This document shows, piece by piece, positions 26,026 to 34,172 of a stretch of 51,046 bases of DNA. The position numbers were made by a program, and so were the translations under genes. Every line of letters begins with the position of its first letter. The first letter of the stretch is position 1. Below the pieces are notes generated by a model. It had not been told where the DNA came from. It did no database searches and saw only the letters and a program-made list of their open reading frames with translations. Source of the stretch: Spirochaetales bacterium (GTDB lineage Bacteria; Spirochaetota; Spirochaetia; Sphaerochaetales; Sphaerochaetaceae); contig JAFUXI010000046.1 of the NCBI GenBank assembly GCA_017470995.1, positions 1 to 51,046 of the forward strand, written 5' to 3'.

Positions 26026-26862
26026 TCAACCTACCAGGGATCCCTCCATGCCACCCTTCCTCATGTTCCTCCGCATGATGATGAAGAGTATCATCGATGG
26101 AATCAGCGAAATACACACTCCCGCGAGAACCAGCTGATAGTTCTCGTCCTCCCACGAATTGAGCTTGGTTATTCCGACCATGATGGTTCTCATGGCCGGC
26201 TTGCTTGCGGTTACGATCAGCGGCCAGAGATAGGCGTTCCACAGGTTGATGAAACTGTGGACGAACAGCGTCGTGATGACGGGCCTGCAGATCGGAATAA
26301 GAATCGTGATCAGGTAGCTCAGGTCTCCGTACCCGTCGATCTGGGCCGCTTCCCTCATGTCCCTCGGTACCGACATGAAGCGCTGGCGCAGCATGAACAT
26401 CTGCGATGCGCTCACGAAAGAGACCACCATGCATGCGAAATAAGTATTGAGCATGTGCAGTTTGGATATCGTGAGGTAGTTGGTGGCCAGAAGGACATCG
26501 CCCGGAATCATCATCGTTCCCAGAATCAGGAAGAACAGGACATTCTTGAACCTGAAATCGAAGTACGCGAAGGCATAGGCCGCCAGGATGGACAGCACCA
26601 TCCTGATCAGGGTTCCGAAGAAAGCCACGATGAAGGAGTTCCCGATGTAGCGCAGAAGGTCTCCCTTCCTGAGGGCATCGGAGAAGTTCTTCGTATAGCT
26701 GAAGCTTCCGGGGAGAAGATTGGGGGTAAGGAATTCGCTCTCCGTCTTGAAGGCGCCGCAGACGCAGTAGATTATCGGGAAGATGATGATCAGCCCGATT
26801 GCGATGGCAATGATCGAGACCACGGTATCTTTTATGGCGTTTTTGGTTTTCAGTCTCATCAT
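26026..26862 (-). CDS. Sugar ABC transporter permease, UgpE/MalG type
   Basis: 278-residue inner-membrane permease with six helices. The coupling EAA loop MREAAQIDGYGDLSYLITILIP is well conserved, as is the C-terminal GGMEGSLVG, near the usual MalG/UgpE ending. Start overlaps the stop codon of the partner permease gene by four bases (26859-26862). Confidence 0.92.
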   Translation of the reverse strand: MMRLKTKNAIKDTVVSIIAIAIGLIIIFPIIYCVCGAFKTESEFLTPNLLPGSFSYTKNFSDALRKGDLLRYIGNSFIVAFFGTLIRMVLSILAAYAFAYFDFRFKNVLFFLILGTMMIPGDVLLATNYLTISKLHMLNTYFACMVVSFVSASQMFMLRQRFMSVPRDMREAAQIDGYGDLSYLITILIPICRPVITTLFVHSFINLWNAYLWPLIVTASKPAMRTIMVGITKLNSWEDENYQLVLAGVCISLIPSMILFIIMRRNMRKGGMEGSLVG

Positions 26863-27728
26863 TGGTAATGCACCCTCTTTCTTTCGAACACGAACGACAG
26901 GATCGTGAATCCCAGGGTAAGCACAAAGGCCGTTATGCTCAGTACCGCGGCAAGTCCGTAATCGGAACTGGAGAAACCGCTCTGGTACATCATCGACATC
27001 AGGGTGTTGGTTGCGGACGATTCCGCGCTGACCCCCATGATTATTATCATCGGGGCGCTGGTCATCATGGCCAGCACGAAGTTCGTGCAGAACACATAGA
27101 AGATCGTGGGAGAGATAAGCGGGATCTGGACCCTGAAGATTCTCCTCAGCGGGCTGATTCCGTCTACACGGGTAGCCTCGATTATGTGGGAAGGGATTCC
27201 CCTGAGCGCGGAGAGCATCAGCAGGAAATCAAACCCGATTCCCATCCAGATAGTCAGGATCAGACAGGCCGCAAGCGCTGTCTCCTTGCTCTCGAACCAC
27301 CCAATCTTGAGGCCGAACACGTAGTTGATGATACCCACGCTGGGGCTGAACATGGACTTGAAGATCATACAGGCTGCCGACATGGAGACCGACATTGGCA
27401 TGGTGAACAGCGTTTCGTACAGGGGACTGAGCCTGCGCCGCTTGTTGGCAAGGAGCGCAAGAGATATCGTTATGATCAGCGTGGCAGGAACGTTGATCGC
27501 CGCAATTAAAAGAGTATGCTTCAGGGCCTGGGGAAAGTCCTTCCTTCCGTATGTGTATCTGTAGTTCTCCAGACCTGCAAAGCCCCTGATCTCGCCCTTT
27601 GCATTTACAAGGGAGAAGCTGTTGACGATGTTCCGTATGAAGGGATAGTAGACGAAAACAACCGCAAACAGCAGTATCGGGAGTAGGAAAAGGAGAACTT
27701 TAAGATTTTTCCTCGTCTTCATTTTCAT
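26859..27728 (-). CDS. Sugar ABC transporter permease, UgpA/MalF type
   Basis: 289-residue inner-membrane permease with six helices and a short N-terminus (KTRKNLKVLLFLLPILLF). The coupling loop IIEATRVDGISPLRRIFRVQIP is typical of UgpA-like proteins. It is translationally coupled to the second permease by an ATGA overlap and lies seven bases after the ATPase gene. Confidence 0.92.
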   Translation of the reverse strand: MKMKTRKNLKVLLFLLPILLFAVVFVYYPFIRNIVNSFSLVNAKGEIRGFAGLENYRYTYGRKDFPQALKHTLLIAAINVPATLIITISLALLANKRRRLSPLYETLFTMPMSVSMSAACMIFKSMFSPSVGIINYVFGLKIGWFESKETALAACLILTIWMGIGFDFLLMLSALRGIPSHIIEATRVDGISPLRRIFRVQIPLISPTIFYVFCTNFVLAMMTSAPMIIIMGVSAESSATNTLMSMMYQSGFSSSDYGLAAVLSITAFVLTLGFTILSFVFERKRVHYQ

Positions 27729-27735
27729 GCTGACG

Positions 27736-28923
27736 TCATACCTCCAGGTTCTTTCCCGTCTGTCTGTCGAAGAGATACATCGCTTCCCTGGCGAATCTGA
27801 AGCGCATTATGCTTCCCGGTTTATAGTCCATCTTCAGCTTTCCGTTCTCACCGAGAACCTGCGTGACCATTATCGCCTTCTTGCCGTTGTGCTCCAGATG
27901 GATATGCACAGAAGATCCCATCAGCTCCAGGACGCCAACGCGTGCGGAGAAAGAAACCTCGTCTTCGGTTTCTGTGATGCTTTCGGGTCTTACGCCGAGG
28001 ATGATATCCCCTCCTGTGACATTGTTGAATGCCAGTTTCCTTGCAGCCTCTTCACCGACATCGGCATGGAAATTGCCCATCCGGACAGTGTATCTCTGAC
28101 CGTCCCTCTCAAGGGAGGCATCGAAGAAATTCATCTGCGGGGTTCCGATGAAACCTGCGACGAATGTATTGGCCGGATTCTCGAAGACCTCCTGAGGTGT
28201 TCCCACCTGCTGGATGAATCCGTCCTTCATGATCACGATCCTGTCGCCGAGGGTCATGGCTTCCGTCTGATCGTGGGTGACATAGACGAATGTCGTGTCG
28301 ATCCTGTTTCTGAGGGTCAGAAGCTCTTCCCTCATCTGGTTTCTGAGCTTTGCATCTAGGTTGGAAAGCGGTTCGTCCATCAGCATGACCTTCGGATTGC
28401 GCACTATGGCACGCCCGATGGCCACTCTCTGTCTCTGGCCGCCGGAAAGGCTCTTGGGCTTGCGGTCCAGGTATTCGGTTATTCCGAGGATTTCAGCAGC
28501 CTCCCTGACCTTCCTGTCTATCTCCGCTTTCGATCTGATCCTTTTCTTCAAGGCGAATGCTATGTTGTTGTAGACCGTCATGTGGGGGTATAGCGCGTAG
28601 TTCTGGAAAACCATCGCGACATCCCTGTCCTTGGGCTCTATCTCATTGACAAGCCTGTCGTCTATGTAGAGTTCTCCCCCGCTTATCTCCTCAAGGCCGG
28701 CGATCATTCTAAGGGTCGTGCTTTTCCCGCATCCCGAGGGGCCTACCAGGACTATGAATTCCTTGTCCCTGATCTCCAGGCTGAAATCCGTGACCGCTGC
28801 AAAGCCTTTCTCGCTCAGCTGAGGAGATGCATTGAGGTCGGAAGCCTGGTCCTTCTTCCTTATCTTCGCCCACTCCGCAGGCGGATAGATCTTGCTGACG
28901 TTTTTGAGAACAACACTTGCCAT
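27736..28923 (-). CDS. Sugar ABC transporter ATPase, UgpC/MalK/MsmK type
   Basis: 395-residue ATPase of the CUT1 sugar-importer class. Walker A GPSGCGKST, signature LSGGQRQRVAIGRAI, Walker B VMLMDEPLSNLDAKLR, and the C-terminal regulatory OB/TOBE region with ILGVRPESI are complete. An insert of about 25 residues (IRKKDQASDLNASPQLSEKG region) near residues 16-45 lengthens the first strands relative to MalK. Directly follows phosphodiesterase 2 (two bases) and precedes the permeases. Confidence 0.93.
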   Translation of the reverse strand: MASVVLKNVSKIYPPAEWAKIRKKDQASDLNASPQLSEKGFAAVTDFSLEIRDKEFIVLVGPSGCGKSTTLRMIAGLEEISGGELYIDDRLVNEIEPKDRDVAMVFQNYALYPHMTVYNNIAFALKKRIRSKAEIDRKVREAAEILGITEYLDRKPKSLSGGQRQRVAIGRAIVRNPKVMLMDEPLSNLDAKLRNQMREELLTLRNRIDTTFVYVTHDQTEAMTLGDRIVIMKDGFIQQVGTPQEVFENPANTFVAGFIGTPQMNFFDASLERDGQRYTVRMGNFHADVGEEAARKLAFNNVTGGDIILGVRPESITETEDEVSFSARVGVLELMGSSVHIHLEHNGKKAIMVTQVLGENGKLKMDYKPGSIMRFRFAREAMYLFDRQTGKNLEV

Positions 28924-28925
28924 AC

Positions 28926-30230
28926 TCAGATCCCCCTGTCCTTCAATAACCCACGAATGGGATGCCCTTCAGCTTCCGGGAAATCCAGTCCCAGAATCGC
29001 CGCGAATGTCGGCGCCTCGTCTCTTATGTCCGCCCTCGGAATGACCGCCCCCTTCCTGATTGCAGGACCGTACGCCAGGAACACCGGCTGCGGCCCCACG
29101 TCGGGATCATGCCCGTGGGTGGCCCTCCCGTATCCCGGGACCTCAGGCGGACACTGCACCCAGACCGGATCCGACAGCTTGGAGCTGAAAACCGTTGTCT
29201 GGTCAGTCTCTATCACAAAGGAGAAATCGCCGTACAGGCCGAAATCGGATCTGGCCTCATCTGCAGTATAGACCTTGCCGATTCCGTATGTGTGATCGGC
29301 ACACCATGATCCGAGAAGCTTTTCCACCCTGTGGTAAAGGGCCTTGTCCGAAGGATCGTGCAGATAAACATGGGCAGAGAAACATGCGCTTTCCACGTAT
29401 GCATCCCAGCTTTTCAGAGTCCCGTCCGCATCCAACTCCAGCAGGCCTTCCTCCGCGAGGAGCCTGTTGAGGTTGACCTTTCTGGTATAGCAGAGCTGGC
29501 CGTGGTCGCTCGTGATGACGAAGTTCGTTTCATCGAAGGTTCCGGCTTCCCTGCAGGCCTCGAAGATCATCGAGAGGAAATCCTCGGTCTTGGCCGCGGC
29601 TTGCTCGACCTTGTCGTTGAACACCCCGTAGTCATGCCGCGTGCTGTCCACAAGAGTCAGATGCAGCGTCATGAGGTTTGGCTTGTATTTCCTGATGATA
29701 TCGCAGGCGATCTCAGTTGAAGCATAGTCGGTCACGGACGAATCGAAGGCCCTGAAACTGCCCTCTCTCTTTCTGACAACCGCCTCATAGAGTTCGTCCG
29801 AGCAGCCCGCCCTCTTGTAGGCTGCCTCAAGGGTATCGCCCTTGAACTGAGGCCAGTATTCGTCGATGAGATAATCGACGCTCTTATGGTTGCCGGTTAC
29901 GGGCCAGAAAAGCGAACATGTCGTCAGACCCGCCTTCTTTGCAACATCGTGGATGTCCCTGACGGCAACCCTGTCGTGGAACCAGAACCAGGGCCTCGGG
30001 CTCTGCCCCGGAAGGAAGGGCTCGTTGTTGATGACCGTATGTCTTCCCGAAGAAACTCCGGTGAGAATGCTTGTGTGTGCGGGGTAAGTCAGAGACGGAT
30101 AGACGGTGCGCACCCTATTGACCCTGGAACCTTCATTCCAGAACCTTGAGAAACACGGCAAGTGTTTGAAGTGGTCAAGATCCTCATAAACAAGAGCATC
30201 TATGGAAACAACGATAAGCCGTCCCGTCAT
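28926..30230 (-). CDS. Alkaline-phosphatase-superfamily phosphodiesterase (NPP type), paralogue 2
   Basis: 434-residue cytoplasmic hydrolase. First metal Asp11 in SIDAL, nucleophile Thr48 in YPSLTYPAHTSILTG, Asp and His in TLVDSTRHDYG, Asp-His in ITSDHGQLCYTR, His in THGHDPDVGPQP. It aligns end to end with paralogue 1. First gene of the transporter run. ATG at 30230 has GGGAGGG a few bases upstream; earlier in-frame starts fall in the divergent promoter region and are rejected. Two enzymes with the same chemistry bracketing one importer suggest either two bonds to cut or two related substrates. Confidence 0.9.
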   Translation of the reverse strand: MTGRLIVVSIDALVYEDLDHFKHLPCFSRFWNEGSRVNRVRTVYPSLTYPAHTSILTGVSSGRHTVINNEPFLPGQSPRPWFWFHDRVAVRDIHDVAKKAGLTTCSLFWPVTGNHKSVDYLIDEYWPQFKGDTLEAAYKRAGCSDELYEAVVRKREGSFRAFDSSVTDYASTEIACDIIRKYKPNLMTLHLTLVDSTRHDYGVFNDKVEQAAAKTEDFLSMIFEACREAGTFDETNFVITSDHGQLCYTRKVNLNRLLAEEGLLELDADGTLKSWDAYVESACFSAHVYLHDPSDKALYHRVEKLLGSWCADHTYGIGKVYTADEARSDFGLYGDFSFVIETDQTTVFSSKLSDPVWVQCPPEVPGYGRATHGHDPDVGPQPVFLAYGPAIRKGAVIPRADIRDEAPTFAAILGLDFPEAEGHPIRGLLKDRGI

Positions 30231-30295
30231 AACCCTCCCTTGTACAACACAATATATCATGTAAATTCCGTTTAATATACCCAAATCAAAAAAAG

Positions 30296-30324
30296 TTGAC
30301 GCCTCAAACACCATACCTTACACT
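30296..30324 (+). promoter_or_regulatory. Promoter of the hydrogenase-sensing module
   Basis: -35 TTGACG (30296-30301), 17-bp spacer, -10 TACACT (30319-30324), followed 38 bases later by the first DRTGG gene. It lies in the divergent region opposite phosphodiesterase 2. Confidence 0.7.
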
Positions 30325-30361
30325 AATTCAGAAATACTCAATATGAAATGAGGTGAAAACT

Positions 30362-30739
30362 TTGACTATCGCTGACATGGTTACTGTTTTGAATGCAAAG
30401 GTGCTCATCGGTGCCGACAAGCTTGACACGCCCGTCTATACGGCATGCTGTTCGGATCTGATGAGCGATGTTCTGGCTTTTGTTGACGAGAAGACCGTAC
30501 TGATCACGGGTCTTACCAATCCGCATGTGGTGCGCACCAGTGAGATGCTGGATCTCAAATGCCTTGTTTTCGCCAGAGGAAAGATTCCCACGGATGACAT
30601 ACTTGAAAGTGCGGACGAACAGGGTCTGGTCGTACTGGCCACGAAGCTGACAGCCTTCTCCGCCTGCGGAGTTCTCTATCAGATGGGACTGCGCGGAGTA
30701 CCTGTCCCCACCCAATGGGATCAGGAGGACAAGAAGTAA
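30362..30739 (+). CDS. DRTGG-domain protein 1
   Basis: 125-residue protein of the DRTGG family, a small domain of unknown biochemical function often found beside hydrogenases, CBS domains and phosphotransacetylases. The start is a TTG at 30362 with GAGGTGA six bases upstream. This start makes its first 13 residues align without gaps to DRTGG protein 2 (32507-32851). A GTG at 30353 is possible but has no Shine-Dalgarno. Conserved features are DVLAFVDEKTVLITGL and a KIPTDDILESADEQGLVVL segment. The stop overlaps the next ATG by one base (TAATG). Confidence 0.82.
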   Translation: MTIADMVTVLNAKVLIGADKLDTPVYTACCSDLMSDVLAFVDEKTVLITGLTNPHVVRTSEMLDLKCLVFARGKIPTDDILESADEQGLVVLATKLTAFSACGVLYQMGLRGVPVPTQWDQEDKK

Positions 30740-31164
30740 TGGAACCGCTGTACACCGGATCCTATCACGTAGCCAAGGACGACTATACCAGCGCCGGCCA
30801 CGCATCGGCCGACATCAAGCGCCAGCTGAAGCAGATCGGCGTAAGCGGTGATGTCCTCAGGCGCGTGGCGGTGGCCTCCTACGAAGTCGAGCTCAACCTT
30901 GTCATCCACTCCCTCGGCGGAGACTTGACGCTCAATGTCTATCCAGGTCTTGTTGAACTGATTTCTTCGGACATCGGCCCCGGCATCCCCGACCTCAAGA
31001 TGGCCATGAAGGAAGGCTATTCGACCGCAAGCGAGATGGCCCGGTCTTTGGGCTTCGGCGCCGGAATGGGACTGCCGAACATGAAGCGCAACGCCGACGA
31101 TTTCGACATCAAGAGCACCGTAGGCGTAGGAACGACTATTACGATGGGTTTCCACCTGGCCTGA
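30739..31164 (+). CDS. RsbW-like ATP-binding protein (anti-sigma or serine-kinase fold)
   Basis: 141-residue stand-alone HATPase domain of the GHKL/RsbW type. N-box VAVASYEVELNLVIHS, G1-like DIGPGIPDLKMA, and G2 GFGAGMGLPNMKRNAD are visible. Such proteins phosphorylate or sequester protein partners; without a HisKA domain it is not a classic sensor kinase. AGGAGG lies nine bases before the ATG. Between the DRTGG protein and the HydS-like hydrogenase, hence a likely output component of hydrogen sensing. Confidence 0.82.
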   Translation: MEPLYTGSYHVAKDDYTSAGHASADIKRQLKQIGVSGDVLRRVAVASYEVELNLVIHSLGGDLTLNVYPGLVELISSDIGPGIPDLKMAMKEGYSTASEMARSLGFGAGMGLPNMKRNADDFDIKSTVGVGTTITMGFHLA

Positions 31165-31187
31165 GAGCGGGCGGACCCGAGAGGATA

Positions 31188-32492
31188 ATGATGGAAGAAA
31201 GACCTTATCATTCCGTACGTCTTGCAAAGGAACTGTGCAAAGGCTGTACAAACTGTTTGAAACACTGCCCCACCGAGGCCATCCGTGTCCGCGGAGGCAG
31301 AGCCCATATCCTGGACACTCACTGCATCGACTGCGGTGAGTGCATACGCGTCTGCGAGAATCATGCAAAGATAGCAGAGACCGATCATTTCAGCATGATC
31401 AGGCAATTCAAGTATGCCATCGCCCTTCCCGCGCCTACCCTTTACGGGCAGTTCCGCGGGTTGCAGAACCCCGAGTATGTCATCGAGGCGCTGCGCTGCA
31501 TCGGTTTTGCGGATGTCTTCGAGGTTGCACGCGGCGCAGACGTCGTCACCCGCGCAATCCGCGAGAAACTCAAGCAGCCCGATCTTCCCAAACCGCTGAT
31601 CTCATCTGCTTGCCCGGCTGTAGTCCGTCTGATCCAGGTCCGCTTCCCGGATCTGCTTGACAACGTGGTGGATATCCGCCAGCCCATGGAGGTGGCGGCA
31701 AACATAGCCAAGACGGAGTTCATCAAGAAGAACAACTGCAAGCCCGAAGACGTGGGCTGCTTCTTCATCACGCCCTGTCCGGCCAAGATGACCGCAATCC
31801 GCCGCCCTCTGGGACAGAAGAAGTCCGATGTCGACGGAGCCATATCGATTCTCGAAATCTACGGACAGCTTCTCCCCTACGTGGAAAAGATGATGAACGA
31901 CCCCTCCTACCGTCCGGCGACGAAGTACGGCGTGGCCTGGTCCACATCCGACGGAGAAGCCAACGCGGTCTGCCCGGAGAACAGTCTCTCGGTCGACGGC
32001 ATCAACAACGTCATCAGGGTTCTCGAAGAGGTTGAGAACTACAAGCTGACGGACCTGACATACTTCGAAGGCAATGCATGTCTGGGCGGATGCGTCGGAG
32101 GCCCGCTGACATTCGAGAACAACTATGTCGCGAAGAATACCATCCGCCAGATGGTCAGCCGAATGCCGGAAATCCATCCGGACAAGGATATCCCGACATC
32201 CATCCTCAACAAATACCCCATGAAGAACGATGATGAGGTTCTGCCTCGTGATGCGATCAAACTGGATGACGACATGGCGGTTGCGATGAAGAAGATGACT
32301 ACCATGAACGAGATAATCGAGCGTCTTCCCGGCTACGACTGCGGCTCCTGCGGAAGCCCCACCTGCCGTACTTTTGCCGAGGACATAGTACGCGGCTACT
32401 GCACCGAAATGGACTGCATCCACATCGCCAGGGTCAAGATCAAGGACATGGCCAAGCAGATGCTTGAAATCGCACAGACCGAGCGCTCGTAA
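31188..32492 (+). CDS. HydS-like [FeFe]-hydrogenase, putative sensory subunit
   Basis: 434-residue iron-sulfur protein. Two 4Fe-4S motifs (CKGCTNCLKHCP at 17-28 and CIDCGECIRVC at 46-56), an H-cluster domain, and a C-terminal Cys motif GYDCGSCGSPTC (382-393) of the PF04060 Fe-S type. H-cluster loops are altered: L1 reads SSACPAV (139-145), with Ala141 where catalytic enzymes have the proton-relay Cys; L2 reads TPCPAKMTA (195-203), with Ala in place of the relay Glu; L3 ACLGGCVGG keeps both Cys. H-cluster ligands remain while the proton path is lost, as known for sensory HydS proteins (Thermotoga, Ruminococcus). No PAS domain. Sits in an operon with regulators upstream of hydABC. Confidence 0.9.
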   Translation: MMEERPYHSVRLAKELCKGCTNCLKHCPTEAIRVRGGRAHILDTHCIDCGECIRVCENHAKIAETDHFSMIRQFKYAIALPAPTLYGQFRGLQNPEYVIEALRCIGFADVFEVARGADVVTRAIREKLKQPDLPKPLISSACPAVVRLIQVRFPDLLDNVVDIRQPMEVAANIAKTEFIKKNNCKPEDVGCFFITPCPAKMTAIRRPLGQKKSDVDGAISILEIYGQLLPYVEKMMNDPSYRPATKYGVAWSTSDGEANAVCPENSLSVDGINNVIRVLEEVENYKLTDLTYFEGNACLGGCVGGPLTFENNYVAKNTIRQMVSRMPEIHPDKDIPTSILNKYPMKNDDEVLPRDAIKLDDDMAVAMKKMTTMNEIIERLPGYDCGSCGSPTCRTFAEDIVRGYCTEMDCIHIARVKIKDMAKQMLEIAQTERS

Positions 32493-32506
32493 TAGGAGGA
32501 ATTGCA

Positions 32507-32851
32507 ATGCTTGTATCAGAACTGATTCCGTTGATTGAAGCGAAGAACCTTACCCCGACCCTCTCCGAGGACCGTGAAGTGACATGCGGATATGTCTGCG
32601 ACCTCCTCAGCTGGGTCATGTCCCACGGAGACAGCGGCATGGCCTGGGTCACCGTACAGACACACATGAACGTCATTGCCGTCGCCGTACTGTCGGAAAT
32701 GGCATGCGTGATTCTGCCCGAGAGCATCGACATGGAAGAAGAAAGCCTTGCAAAGGCGGTCTCCGAGAACATGGTTGTCCTCCGGTCTCCCCTGACGGCC
32801 TTCGACATCTGCGGCAGAATGGCGGCAAAGGGCATTCCCGCCCAGAACTGA
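32507..32851 (+). CDS. DRTGG-domain protein 2
   Basis: 114-residue protein similar to the DRTGG protein at 30362-30739. Shared pattern: a short helix ending in IEAK, then a segment DLLSWVMSHGDSGMAWVTVQ, then a strand ending SPLTAFDICGRMAAKGI, matching TKLTAFSACGVLYQMGL in the partner. AGGAGG lies before the ATG. It follows the HydS-like gene by 14 bp and precedes the PHP gene by three. The paired copies could bind each other or a nucleotide; this is a guess. Confidence 0.85.
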   Translation: MLVSELIPLIEAKNLTPTLSEDREVTCGYVCDLLSWVMSHGDSGMAWVTVQTHMNVIAVAVLSEMACVILPESIDMEEESLAKAVSENMVVLRSPLTAFDICGRMAAKGIPAQN

Positions 32852-32854
32852 GGA

Positions 32855-33580
32855 ATGGTAGAACTGTTCTCGGATCTTCATATCCATTCATGCCTCTCCC
32901 CCTGTGCCAATGATGACATGACACCTGCAAACATCTGCGGAATGGCCGCTCTCAAGGGTCTGCAGATGATTGCTGTGACCGACCATAATTCGGCGCGCAA
33001 CCTTCCGGCGGTCAAGGCCTGCTGCGATGCCTATGGGCTGCTCATGATTCCGGGAATGGAAATCACCACCAGGGAGGAGGTCCATCTTCTCGGCTACTTC
33101 GAAACCGTCGAGCAGGCGCTTGATTTTTCCGAGTTCCTCCGTCCACACATGCCTCCGAAAAAGAACAAACCCCAGTTTTTCGGAAACCAGTATGTCATGG
33201 ACGAGGACGACAACATCATCGCGGAGGAAGACGAGCTGCTCATCGGAGCATCTGATCTCAGGCTTTCTGAGCTTACGAAAATCATCCGTGAACGCGGAGG
33301 CGTTCCGGTTCCCGCCCACATCAACCGCGGATCCAACGGACTGCTGATCAATCTCGGGATGATGCCAGAGGAGCTGAACTTCACCGCGGTCGAGGTCTGG
33401 CGAGGTCTGCCCTGCGCCCATACTCCACAGGCGGGAAAGGTGGTTCTCCATTCCTCAGACGCCCACCAGCTGGGCGACATCCTCGAGCCGGAAATCAAGA
33501 CAATCCTCCCCGAACCCTCGGTCAAGGCCTTCCTTGACATGCTTCGAAGCGGAGCTCCGGAAGACTCCGGCAGAGTGTGA
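32855..33580 (+). CDS. PHP-domain phosphoesterase
   Basis: 241-residue metal-dependent phosphoesterase of the PHP family (TrpH-like). Metal motifs: DLHIHSCLSPC (first HxH), VTDHNSARN, PGMEITTREEVHLLGYF and a late SSDAHQLGDI. A homologous gene sits in the same place next to HydS and hydABC in Thermotoga maritima, as far as I recall. Probable substrate: a nucleotide or nucleoside phosphate such as 3',5'-bisphosphate. It is the last gene of the sensing module; the next gene has its own promoter. Confidence 0.88.
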   Translation: MVELFSDLHIHSCLSPCANDDMTPANICGMAALKGLQMIAVTDHNSARNLPAVKACCDAYGLLMIPGMEITTREEVHLLGYFETVEQALDFSEFLRPHMPPKKNKPQFFGNQYVMDEDDNIIAEEDELLIGASDLRLSELTKIIRERGGVPVPAHINRGSNGLLINLGMMPEELNFTAVEVWRGLPCAHTPQAGKVVLHSSDAHQLGDILEPEIKTILPEPSVKAFLDMLRSGAPEDSGRV

Positions 33581-33596
33581 TTTTCCCTTCAATAAC

Positions 33597-33628
33597 TTGT
33601 GTACACATTGTTTTAAATAATATATAAT
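33597..33628 (+). promoter_or_regulatory. hydC promoter with an overlapping palindrome
   Basis: -10 TATAAT (33623-33628) with a -35 TGTACA (33600-33605) at 17 bp. The -35 is embedded in a 10-bp perfect palindrome, TGTGTACACA (33598-33607), a likely regulator site. The transcript leader is about 50 bases, ending with AAAAGGAG before the ATG. The remaining intergenic bases are AT-rich without other structure. Confidence 0.65.
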
Positions 33629-33684
33629 CGATAATGGTTGTTTACGGCCAATAGGTTAATTTTAGTGTTTAAAAGGAGAATCTC

Positions 33685-34164
33685 ATGGATCAGTCCAAGG
33701 AGAAATTCGCTCAGCTGCAGAAGCTCATCGATTCCCACAAGAACATGAAGGGTTCATTGATGCCTGTTTTGCAGGGAGCTCAGGAGATTTTTGGATGCGT
33801 TTCTGAAGATGTGCAGAAGTTCATCGCAGAAGGCCTGGGCGTCACGCTCAGCGAGGTCTACGGCGTAGCTACTTTCTATGCACAGTTTTCGCTGCATCCG
33901 AAGGGAAAGTACCTTATCAGCGTCTGTCTGGGTACTGCATGTTACGTCAAGGGAAGCCAGAATGTCCTCGATAAGCTCTCGGAAGTTCTGGAAATTCCTG
34001 TCGGAGGAACAACTCCGGACGGAAAGTTCACACTGGAAGCCACACGCTGCCTCGGTGCCTGCGGTCTTGCTCCGGTCATGATGATCAACGGAGAGGTCTA
34101 CGGACGTCTCACTCCTGATGTCATCCCCGGCATTATCGAGAAATACAGGGCCAAGGAAGACTGA
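33685..34164 (+). CDS. hydC: Bifurcating hydrogenase subunit HydC / HndA (NuoE-like)
   Basis: 159-residue thioredoxin-like [2Fe-2S] protein that passes electrons within the HydABC or HndABCD complex. Ligand Cys occur in VCLGTACYVKG and RCLGACG, spaced as in NuoE. The N-terminal helical part has LMPVLQGAQEIFG and LSEVYGVATFYAQF, typical of the family. AAAAGGAG is six bases before the ATG. First gene of hydC-HATPase-hndB-hydB-hydA. Confidence 0.93.
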   Translation: MDQSKEKFAQLQKLIDSHKNMKGSLMPVLQGAQEIFGCVSEDVQKFIAEGLGVTLSEVYGVATFYAQFSLHPKGKYLISVCLGTACYVKGSQNVLDKLSEVLEIPVGGTTPDGKFTLEATRCLGACGLAPVMMINGEVYGRLTPDVIPGIIEKYRAKED

Positions 34165-34172
34165 GGTAATAG

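Noticed and set aside
25982-26926. Long in-frame upstream extension of the UgpB-like binding protein
   Set aside because: It overlaps the permease gene in another frame, has no signal peptide or family match, and a good Shine-Dalgarno plus signal peptide begins at 25981.
24638-30230. Classical glycerol-3-phosphate Ugp operon with GlpQ-type phosphodiesterase
   Set aside because: The phosphodiesterases are alkaline-phosphatase-superfamily NPP types, not GlpQ/UgpQ TIM barrels, so the substrate should not be assumed.
33597-33610. Rex (NADH-sensing) operator before hydC
   Set aside because: TGTGTACACA lacks the TTGTGAAnnnnTTCACAA spacing; kept only as an unassigned palindrome.
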